From Rhodococcus ruber NBRC 15591 (GTDB taxonomy: Bacteria > Actinomycetota > Actinomycetes > Mycobacteriales > Mycobacteriaceae), in contig NZ_BCXE01000014.1 of NCBI RefSeq assembly GCF_001894945.1, forward strand, positions 108,905-172,904: 64,000 bases of DNA. The letters are read 5' to 3'. The notes under the pieces were generated by a model. The model ran no database searches and was not told the origin of the DNA. It saw only the letters and a list, made by a program, of their open reading frames with translations. Below are positions 38,904 through 47,000 of this stretch, one piece after another. A program made the translations under genes and the position numbers. How positions within the stretch are numbered: the first letter of the stretch is position 1; each line of letters opens with the position of its first letter.

Positions 38904-39509
38904 ATGGACGATCTCGACCAGGCGCTCGCGACGGTCGGACCCCGGCTCCGCGCGCTGCGGCGTACCCGCGAGACGACGTTGACCGATCTCTCGGCGGCGA
39001 CGGGCATCTCGGTGAGCACCCTGTCCCGACTCGAGTCCGGAACCCGCCGACCGACGCTCGAGCTGCTGCTGCCCCTGGCCAGAGCGCACGGGGTGACGCT
39101 CGACGAACTGGTCGGCGCCCCGCCGACGGGCGACCCGCGCATTCACCTGCGTCCCGTCACCCGGCACGGCATGACCATGGTGCCGCTCACCCGGCGAGCC
39201 GGCGGGATCCAGGCGTACAAGCTGGTGCTCCCCGCCGACAGCAGCCGCGGGGAACCGGATCCCCAGACCCACGAGGGGTACGAGTGGCTCTACGTCCTCG
39301 ACGGACGGCTACGGCTCGTCCTCGGTGAGCACGACCTGGTTCTCTCCCCCGGGGAGGCGGCCGAGTTCGACACTCGCGTGCCGCACTGGTTCGGCGCCGC
39401 CGGTGCCGAACCGGTCGAGTTCCTCAGCCTGTTCGGCAAGCAGGGTGAACGAGCGCATCTTCGCGCCCGTCCGGCCACGAAACCTGTTCCGCGCCAGTCC
39501 GATCCGTAG
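38904..39509 (+). CDS. XRE-family regulator with C-terminal cupin
   Basis: A 201-residue two-domain regulator. Residues about 10-66 form a Cro/C1-type HTH (LRALRRTRETTLTDLSAATG, SVSTLSRLESGTRRPTLELL). Residues about 110-185 form a small-molecule-binding cupin (HEGYEWLYVLDGRLRLVLGEHD, split here, with LSPGEAAEFDTRVPHWFG). Such proteins usually repress a neighbouring oxidoreductase or transporter until a ligand binds. The palindrome right before its start is the likely operator and it probably regulates both itself and the divergent flavoprotein. Confidence 0.88.
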   Translation: MDDLDQALATVGPRLRALRRTRETTLTDLSAATGISVSTLSRLESGTRRPTLELLLPLARAHGVTLDELVGAPPTGDPRIHLRPVTRHGMTMVPLTRRAGGIQAYKLVLPADSSRGEPDPQTHEGYEWLYVLDGRLRLVLGEHDLVLSPGEAAEFDTRVPHWFGAAGAEPVEFLSLFGKQGERAHLRARPATKPVPRQSDP

Positions 39510-39980
39510 AGATCTCCCGCTCCCGTGTGGGCACGGAAGGGCCGATGGTTCACCGCTGAGCCCCGGCACGGAACCCCTCCCCGCTTTTCGCCCACCCACG
39601 GCGTTCTGACTCACTATAAGAGGGGGTTATGACGATCATGCCCGATCCATGCATATATGCGAATCTATGCGCCCTTTCGGAGGTCGACTGGATGGGTCTT
39701 CGTAACGTTTCGAGTTTCGTCCGCATAGCACCTCTATCTAACTGCTATTATTTTTTCTCATTCATTTCGTTTCGTAATTCATTTCGTTTTGAGACACGTA
39801 CACTGCGGCCCATAGGACGCGCCGGGGCCCGTATTCGGCCCGCCGGGAAGGCCCCCGCCTCGTGTGCTCGGCTGGTGAGCTCGGTCGAGAAAGAGCTGGG
39901 CAGTGATTCGGCTAATCAAGGAATTCCGTAGGCAGCCGATTCCACTAACGCCTCCTGGCCTCTCCCTCCCCCTGATAGAT
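39510..39980. other. AT-rich non-coding segment upstream of the coiled-coil gene
   Basis: 471 bases with no supported gene. Bases 39721-39780 are only about 35 % GC (21 of 60), against about 70 % elsewhere. It contains GCATATATGC (10-base palindrome, near 39650), repeated TATGCG/GCATAG words, two direct copies of TTCATTTCGTTT (near 39760 and 39779), and GACTCACTATAAG at 39608. The AT-rich part starts after 39607 and ends about 39800. Such a segment could be a promoter with silencer (Lsr2-type) binding, a replication or partition site from a mobile element, or a foreign relic. An open frame from 39629 (100 codons) has no protein-like character. Confidence 0.6.
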
Positions 39981-41063
39981 ATGGCGGCAACCACCGACCG
40001 AGATGAGGAATCCGTGAGCGAAGCGAGCACCGGCGACTCCCTGCCGGACCAGCGCATGCCCGACCAACCCATGCCCGACCAACGCATGCCCGACGCGCGC
40101 CCGAAGCCGGGACGGCCGCGCAAGTACGCGTCCGCCGCAGACCGGGTCCGGGCCTACCGAGAACGCGAACGGCAGAAGAGGGAGGCGGCCTCCGTGGCCG
40201 AGCTGACCACTCCCCCGGGCCCGGCCGAAGCAGCCACCAACCTGGCGTCCGCCGTCGCCGCGCTCCGCACCCTGAACGCGACGTCGCTCGCGCAGTACAA
40301 CGCCGTCGCCGCACAGATCACCGCGGCCGTCGACAAGCTCACCGACCCGGACGCACTCGAGGCGCAGATGACCCGGGCCACCACGGAGCTGGCGAAGGTG
40401 AAGGCGGACGCGGACGCCAGGATCGCCCGCCTGCGCGAGCAACTCGCCCAGGCAACCGAGGACCGCGACAACGCGGAGGCCGCCGTCGAGGCCGTCGACC
40501 GCGAGCTGGCGGACGCCCGTGCCGCGCACGACGCCCGGATCCGGGACCTCGAGACCGCGCATCGCGACGAGTCGACACGAGCGGCCGAGGAGCACGCGGA
40601 CACACTGCGCACCTGGCAGGAAGGCATCGACGCCACCGCGGCAGCGCACGCCGCGGAGATCGCCGAGTACCGGTCGACCGTCACCACGCAGCAACAGCAG
40701 CTCGCCCGGCTCGAATCGGAGCTCGCGACCCTGCGTGACGATCTGGCGCACACCCGCGCCGCGGCGGAGAAGGAGGCGGCCACGGCCGCCGCGGCCGTGG
40801 CCCGGCTCGACACCGATCTCACCGCGGAACGCGCCCGCGTCGAGGAACTGCGCGGCGCCCTCGAAGAGGCTCGCGTCGCGGCGGCCGCCGCGCGGGCCGC
40901 CGAGACCGCGGCCCGCGACAGAGGCGACGAACTACGGGCCGAGATCGTCGACCTGCGCGGCGAGCGGGACCGGCTCCGGGGCGACCTCGCCGCGGCACAC
41001 GCCGCGGCGGCCGAGACCCGCCGCGAGGCGGACCCGACGGAAACGACGCCGGCCGAGAGCTGA
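39981..41063 (+). CDS. Coiled-coil protein with AT-hook-like GRPRKY segment
   Basis: About 360 residues. After a short acidic start and a PDQRMPDQPMPDQRMPD repeat comes a very basic segment KPGRPRKYASAADRVRAYRE (about 35-55) containing an AT-hook-like GRPRK core, then from about residue 75 to the end nearly continuous heptad-rich coiled coil (LREQLAQATEDRDNAEAAV, LESELATLRDDLAHTRAAA, LRGERDRLRGDLAAAHAAA). The design, DNA-binding head plus long coil, recalls KfrA-type plasmid proteins, but I cannot assign the family. ATG 39981 has no ribosome site; GTG 40014 has GAGGA four bases upstream and may be the true start. It ends 136 bases before jetA, same strand. Confidence 0.65.
   Translation: MAATTDRDEESVSEASTGDSLPDQRMPDQPMPDQRMPDARPKPGRPRKYASAADRVRAYRERERQKREAASVAELTTPPGPAEAATNLASAVAALRTLNATSLAQYNAVAAQITAAVDKLTDPDALEAQMTRATTELAKVKADADARIARLREQLAQATEDRDNAEAAVEAVDRELADARAAHDARIRDLETAHRDESTRAAEEHADTLRTWQEGIDATAAAHAAEIAEYRSTVTTQQQQLARLESELATLRDDLAHTRAAAEKEAATAAAAVARLDTDLTAERARVEELRGALEEARVAAAAARAAETAARDRGDELRAEIVDLRGERDRLRGDLAAAHAAAAETRREADPTETTPAES
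40047..40091. repeat. Three imperfect 15-bp tandem repeats
   Basis: GACCAGCGCATGCCC, GACCAACCCATGCCC and GACCAACGCATGCCC follow each other without gap and encode the DQRMP/DQPMP/DQRMP units near the start of the coiled-coil protein. In-frame unit length; copy number may vary. Confidence 0.85.
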
Positions 41064-41187
41064 CCGAACGGCGACGTTCCCGACCCCGGCGACGACCGGA
41101 CGCCCACGGGAGGCACGGCGGCGCCTCCCGTCCCGGGTGTGGCACGCACGGCACCGGGGGTTGCGTGGCACGTGGGCCGCCCCCGCC

Positions 41188-41193
41188 TACCCT
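41188..41193 (+). promoter_or_regulatory. Candidate -10 element of a leaderless jet transcript
   Basis: TACCCT fits the actinobacterial TAnnnT pattern and ends six bases before the jetA GTG. There is no ribosome-binding sequence before that GTG, which is what a leaderless message starting at the GTG would show. No convincing -35 box is seen. Confidence 0.35.
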
Positions 41194-41199
41194 GTCACG

Positions 41200-42714
41200 G
41201 TGAACGAAACGCAGCCGCCCGCCGGGCACACCGACCCGGGGCCCGGGGTGCAGCACGACCGGCTCCGGTTGTTCTCGTTCGCGACGGCCGAGAAGCGGGC
41301 CGAATACCTCTGGGTGCTGCGGGCTTTCGACCTCGCTCGGGCCAACTACGTCGTGCTGCTGCACGCCGCCGAGGTCGCGGCGATCCTCGAGCGGACCGGC
41401 TCGACGGATCCGGCGGCGGCACTGTCCGCCCAGGACGTGGCGCCCCTTCTCGAGCAGCTCCACACCTGGGGGGTGCTCGAACGCAGCTACGACGGCACCC
41501 GGGCGGCGTCGCTGGCCGAGTACCGCAACCGGCACTACGTGTATCAGTTCGGCCGGGCCGGTTACCACGCCTTCCGGGCGGTCGAGGAGGTGCTGAGCGC
41601 GCGCGGCGAGGACGCGTCGCTGTCGCGTCTCGCCCTGGCGGATCTGCTGGCCGACCTGACCGAGCTGGCGGCGGCGAACGACGCCGGGGACGGCGAGCTC
41701 GTCTACCGCAAACTGTCGCGGCTGGACACGACGTTGTCGGACATGGCCGAGCGGGCCGCCGGGTTCTACCTGATGCTCGGCGACCTGGTGCGCACCACCG
41801 AGGTCACACCCGAGTCGTTCCTGGCGCACAAGGATGCGGTGCTGGCCCACATGCGGGAGTTCAGCACCGACCTGGCCCGCTACGGTCCTAAACTCGCGGC
41901 GGCGCTGGCGCGGGTGCGGGAGACCGGGGTCGACCGCATGCTGGGGTTCGCCGCCGCGCACGACGAGCGGATGCTGTTGTCCGTGGCCGAGCGGCACGCG
42001 GACTGGCGGGCCCGGTGGCGTGGGCTCGAGCGGTGGTTCGTCGGCGCCGCCGACGTGCCCAGCGAGTCGGAGCGGCTCCGGGACGGCACGATGAGCGCGA
42101 TCGCGGCGGTGCTGGCGCTGCTGCGGCGATTGACGGAGACCCGCCGGGGCGGGGTCAGCCGCGAATCGCAGCTGCGGCACCTGGCCGCCTGGTTCGCGGC
42201 CGCGCCGGACGAGCAGTCGGCGCACGCGCTGTTCGACGCGGTGTTCGACCTGGGCCGCCCGCGGCACTTCTCCGTCGTGCATCCCGACCCGGAGACGGTC
42301 CCGGTGACGACGTCGTGGTGGGACGCGCCACCCGTGCCGATCGCCCGGACGCTGGCCGAGACCGGGCGCACCCCGTCGGCGGGAGCGCCGGCGCGGGTGC
42401 AGCGCAACGAATCCGGGGTCCGGCGGTTGCGGGAACGGCAGCTGGCGACGCAGCGGGCGCGGGCCGAGGCGGCACGCTCCCTCGCGGCGGGCGGCGTGGA
42501 CGAGCGGGAGTTGTCCGAGCCGGAGACCGAGGTGCTGTTGGGTCTGCTCGACGCGGCGCTGTCGGCGCGGGTTCCGGTCAGCGGCACCGTGCCGGGTGCG
42601 ACGGGCACCCAGAACGGGGTGCGGCTGACGCTGAGCCCGGCCCCGGAGGGCACGGTGGTCCGGACGGCGCGGGGCCGGCTGCATCTGGACGGGCTGCGGG
42701 TGAGCGTGCAGTGA
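41200..42714 (+). CDS. jetA: Wadjet type II subunit JetA (TIGR02677 family)
   Basis: 504 residues of the TIGR02677/DUF2397 family, the kleisin-like (MukF-like) part of type II Wadjet systems, which recognise and restrict circular plasmid DNA. The family start is clear: RLRLFSFATAEKRAEYLWVLRAF, followed by ALSAQDVAPLLEQLHTWGVL and YRKLSRLDTTLSDMAERAAGFYLMLGDL (parts). The C-terminus has RLRERQLATQRARAEAARSL. Full length for the family. GTG start at 41200 with no ribosome site. Its stop overlaps jetB (GTGA), so the two are coupled. Family names and the MukF analogy are established; activity here is inferred. Confidence 0.9.
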   Translation: MNETQPPAGHTDPGPGVQHDRLRLFSFATAEKRAEYLWVLRAFDLARANYVVLLHAAEVAAILERTGSTDPAAALSAQDVAPLLEQLHTWGVLERSYDGTRAASLAEYRNRHYVYQFGRAGYHAFRAVEEVLSARGEDASLSRLALADLLADLTELAAANDAGDGELVYRKLSRLDTTLSDMAERAAGFYLMLGDLVRTTEVTPESFLAHKDAVLAHMREFSTDLARYGPKLAAALARVRETGVDRMLGFAAAHDERMLLSVAERHADWRARWRGLERWFVGAADVPSESERLRDGTMSAIAAVLALLRRLTETRRGGVSRESQLRHLAAWFAAAPDEQSAHALFDAVFDLGRPRHFSVVHPDPETVPVTTSWWDAPPVPIARTLAETGRTPSAGAPARVQRNESGVRRLRERQLATQRARAEAARSLAAGGVDERELSEPETEVLLGLLDAALSARVPVSGTVPGATGTQNGVRLTLSPAPEGTVVRTARGRLHLDGLRVSVQ

Positions 42715-44075
42715 GCGCCCGGCGGATCTCGCCGCTCGACCGGGATTCCTACCAGCGGGCGGCACGGCTGATCCTCTCGCACCACCTGGTGACCACCCGA
42801 TACCCCGACCGGGCCGCGCTGCCGCTGCTGCGCCGGTGGGCGACGGAGCTGCGGGAGGACCTGCTCGAGTTGTTCGGGTACCGGCTCGAGGTGACCGAGA
42901 CGACCGCGCGGTTGTTCACCGTCGCCGACCGGCTCGATCCCGGGGGCGGGGCGCGCTCGGTGACCGACCGGCCCTTCGACCGTCGCCGGTACGCATATCT
43001 GGCGCTGGCGCTGGCGGCGCTGGGCCGCGCGGGTGGGCAGATCACCCTGTCGGAGCTGGCCGAGCAGGTCGCGTCCGAGGCGGGACAGGTGCCCGGGGTC
43101 GAACTGGCTCCCGAGCGGGCGACGGACCGGGACGCGTTCGTCGACGCGGTGGCGTGGCTGGCGGCGCGGGGGGCGATCGCGCTGGCGGACGGCGACGCCG
43201 GGGGCTGGGTGTCGGACCCGGAGCGAGGTGAGGCCCTCTACGACATCGACCGGCCCGTGGTGGCGGCGTTGTTCCGGCCGCCGCGGGCGCTGCAGCACCT
43301 GAATTCGGTGCGGGGCCTGCTCGCCGCCGGTGACCGCCGCGACGGGGACCGGAGCGTGGGCACCGCGGAGGTGGCGCGGCGGGTGCGCCGGGCGCTGGTG
43401 CAGCGGCCGGTGGTGTATGCCGAGGAACTCGACGACGAGGCGCGGCTGCAGCTGGCGCTGCCGCGCACGACCGCGGGAATCGAACTGTTGACGGGGCTGG
43501 TGGCCGAGCGCCGCGCGGAGGGCGTCGCGCTGGTGGACTCGTCGGGGCGGATGTCGGATCTGCGGTTTCCGGGGGTGGGGACGGTTCCGCAGGTGGCGTT
43601 GTTGCTGGCCGGGGAGATCTGCGCGCGGGTGTCGGAGCCGGGGTGCGAACCGGTGCGGTTGCCGCGGCCGGTGGACGCGGAGGCCGAGCTCGAGGCGGGA
43701 TTGGACGCCGCGATCCCGGCGGCCGGGGTGTTCGCGCCGCTGGCGGGTGACGCGGCTGCGGCGGATGCGCCCCCGGGGTCGCGGCCGGCGCCGGCGCATC
43801 CGCTGGTCGAGGACAGTTGGCTGGCGGAGACGGTGGCGCGGCTGGCCGACGAGTTCGGTCGTACCTTCGCCGCGCAGTGGCAGGCCGATCCGGCCGGTCT
43901 GCTGGAGGCGGCGGTGACGGTGTTGGAGCGGCAGCGGCTGGTGGCCCGGGTGCCCGGCGGGGTGCTGGCGTTGCCGGCGCTGGCCCGGTTCCGGGGGGTG
44001 GTGGTGACGGTGCGCGAACGCGATCCGCGTCTCGCGCTGGCCGGCGAGGATTCGAACGAAGCGGAGATGTCGTGA
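42711..44075 (+). CDS. jetB: Wadjet type II subunit JetB (TIGR02678 family)
   Basis: 454 residues of the TIGR02678/DUF2398 family, the MukE/KITE-like subunit. Recognisable: SYQRAARLILSHHLVTTRYPDR at the start, LPLLRRWATELREDLLELFGYRLEV, RPFDRRRYAYLALALAALGR and QITLSELAEQV; later YAEELDDEARLQLALPRT and the end ARFRGVVVTVRERDPRLAL. Intact length. Overlaps jetA and jetC by four bases each, so the three subunits are made from one coupled message. Confidence 0.9.
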   Translation: MSARRISPLDRDSYQRAARLILSHHLVTTRYPDRAALPLLRRWATELREDLLELFGYRLEVTETTARLFTVADRLDPGGGARSVTDRPFDRRRYAYLALALAALGRAGGQITLSELAEQVASEAGQVPGVELAPERATDRDAFVDAVAWLAARGAIALADGDAGGWVSDPERGEALYDIDRPVVAALFRPPRALQHLNSVRGLLAAGDRRDGDRSVGTAEVARRVRRALVQRPVVYAEELDDEARLQLALPRTTAGIELLTGLVAERRAEGVALVDSSGRMSDLRFPGVGTVPQVALLLAGEICARVSEPGCEPVRLPRPVDAEAELEAGLDAAIPAAGVFAPLAGDAAAADAPPGSRPAPAHPLVEDSWLAETVARLADEFGRTFAAQWQADPAGLLEAAVTVLERQRLVARVPGGVLALPALARFRGVVVTVRERDPRLALAGEDSNEAEMS

Positions 44076-47000
44076 GCAGTGCCCGTTTCCGGCCCACCCG
44101 GGCCGGGATCATCAACCTGTGGGACTACCGGGATCAGGAGTTCTCGTTCGCGGACGGTCGGCTGGTGCTGCGGGGGCCCAACGGGTCGGGCAAGACCAAG
44201 GCGCTCGAGGTGCTGTTCCCGTTCGTGTTCGACGGTCGCATCGAGCCGCGGCGGTTGAACCCGTTCGCCGGCGAGGAGCGCACGATGCGGTCCAACCTGC
44301 TGTATCAGGGGCAGGACAGTGCGTATTCGTATGTGTGGATGGAGTTCTGCCGCGGGCGCCGGGACGATCCGGAGGCGGTGACGGTGGGGGTCGGGATGCG
44401 CGCGGCGCGCGGCCACGACAAGGTCACGCGGTGGTATTTCGTCGTCGACGGCCGGGTCGGTGTGGACTTCTCGCTGCTGGATGCGGCCGATCGTCCGCTG
44501 ACGCGGCGGCAGCTGATCGAGGAGGTCGGTGCCGATGCGGTCACGGACCGGCCGGTGGACTACCGGGCGGCGATCGATGCGCGGTTGTTCGGGCTCGGGA
44601 TCGAGCGTTACGAGCAGCTGATCAACCTGATCCTGACGTTGCGCCGGCCGCAGCTGGCGAAGAATCTGGATCCGAAGGGGTTGTCGCAGGCGCTCACCGA
44701 CGGGTTGCGGCCGCTCGACGAGCAGCTGGTGCTCGAGGCGGCGCGGTCGTTCGCCGACATGGAGGAGGTGTCCCGCACACTGGAGTCGTTGGCGGCGGCC
44801 GACGACGCGGCGCAGAGGTTCGTCGCGGTGTATACGACCTACCTGGGTCAGCAGGCTCGCGCCGACGTGGACCGGCTGGGGGCCCGGCTGGCGGCGGTCG
44901 ACGCCGGCACGTCGGAGTGGACGGCGTCGGTGGCGGCGTTCGAGCGGGCCGGGGTGGAGCGGGCGCTGACGCTCGAGCGGCTCGAGGTCGCGGAGCGGGA
45001 CCTCGAGCAGACCCGCGCGACGCTCGAGGCGCTGCAGCGGTCGAGCGCGTACGAGGGTAAGCAGCAGCTCGACGATCTGGCGCAGGTGGTGGCGGATCTC
45101 GAGCGCACCACGGCCGGGCAGGCGGAGCAGGCGCAGCGCGCGCGGGTGGAGCTGGCGCAGCGTGAGGAGGAGGCGCGGCGGGCCGCGGAGGCGGCCGCGG
45201 ACGCGGCGTCCGCGGCACACCGCGCCGAGGACGCGCTCGCCGGGGCGGCGCGCGATGCGGGTGTCGAGTGGGCGGGGCCGGGCGGGGACACCGGCGGTGA
45301 CCAGATCGCGGCGACGGTCGCCGCGTGTGCGGAGGAGCGGGCCGCGGATGTGCGCGCGGTGCGGGCGGCGGTGGCGGCCGCGGAGGGGGCGTCGGCGGCG
45401 CGGGTGCGGGCGGAGGCCGCGGCCGAGCGCGCCCGGGCGCAGCGCGAGTCGGCCCGGGCGGCGGTGGACGCGGCGGACGCGGCGGTGGAGTCGGCCCGCG
45501 CGGAGGCGTCGACCCTGTTGCGGGAGTGGTGGACCGGTCATCGGGACGCATGGTCGGGGGTCGACGGGCCGGAGGAGCTGTTCGAGGCGCTGGCTGCGGC
45601 GATCGCGGCGGCCGGCGACGACGAGGCGGCGACACCGGCGGCGGTGCTGGCCGAGCGTACGGCGCCGGTGGTCGAGGAGTTGCGGTTCCGCGGCCGTGGC
45701 CTGGAGGCGGAGATCACGCACGGACGGGAGCGGATCGCGCTGTTGGAGGCCGAGCGGGACATGATCGAGGCCGAGCGCGACGACGCTCCCCCGGCGTTCC
45801 CCGCGTCGACTTCGGGGACCGGCACGTCGGGCGCGCCGCTGTGGCGGCTGGTGCGGTTCGCGGACGCGGTGAGCGCGGAGGCGGCCGCGGGCCTCGAGGC
45901 GGCGCTGGAGGCGGCGAACCTGTTGACGGGCTGGGTGTGCGGCGGGGCGGGAGACGTGCCCGCGGGGGCGGCGGTGCTGGTGCCGGCGCCGGCGGCGCAG
46001 CGGCCCGTGGGCCGGACGTTGGCCGACGTGCTGGTCGTGGAACCGGATACCGGGGTGCCGGCCGAGCGGGTGCGGGAGGTGCTGGCGTCGGTCGCGGTGC
46101 CGGACGTGGTGACGGACGAGACCGGCCCGGCGGTCGACGAGCGTGGCGGCTACCGCCAGGGGGTGCAGCTGGGTCGGTACACGAAGGCGCAGGCCGAGTA
46201 CATCGGGGCGACCGCGCGGGCCCGTCGCCGGCGCCTGCGATCGGCCGAACTCGACGCGGAGATCGCCGAGGTGCGGGCGCGGGTGGCGGACGCGGAGTCG
46301 GCGCGGGTGGCGGTCGGCGAACGGCTGGCGCGGCTGGATGGGGCCGCGTCGGCGGTGCCGCGCACCGGCGCGGTGCTTGCGGCGTTGCGGAAGGTCAGTG
46401 AGTGCGCGGGGGCGTTGCGCACCGCCGGGGAGGCGGCGGCCGCGGCGGACCGGGACCTCGATCAGGTGATCGCCGAATGCTCCGTGAAGGAGCGGCAGGT
46501 GCGGTCGGTGGCGGCCCGGCACCGGGCGCCGCACACGGTCCGCGAGCTCGAGCAGCTGGCGGCGGCGATCCGGTTCTTCGAGTCGCAGGGCCAGGTGTTG
46601 TTGCGTGCCCGGCGGGAGCGGGTGGCCGCGATCGAGCGGGCGCGGGAGGCGCAGGCGCGGCGCGACGACACCCGGGTGGCGGCCGGTGCGTCCGCCGAAC
46701 GGGCGGTCACGGCCGAGGAGTCGCTGCGGCAACAGCAGCAGCGGCTGGCGACACTGCGTGAGGCGTTGGGCGCCGACGCGCAGCAGATCGACGCGCAACT
46801 CGCACAGGCCCGCGAACGGATCGAGGCGGCGCGGACGGAGCAACGCGCCGCGCGCCGCGCGCACGACGAGGCGGTCGAACGGCTCGGGAAGGCGGAGGCG
46901 GCGCATGTCGCGGCGGAGCAGGCGCTGCGGTCGGCGTTGACCGAGACGCGGGCCGATGCGGCACAGCTGGCGCCGTATGCGCGGCCGGATGTGCTGGCGC

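Noticed and set aside
39629..39931. A 100-codon open frame within the AT-rich segment
   Set aside because: It has unusual composition (Phe/Ser/Tyr-rich), poor ribosome spacing and no recognisable feature; it then runs into GC-rich DNA without a domain. More likely non-coding.
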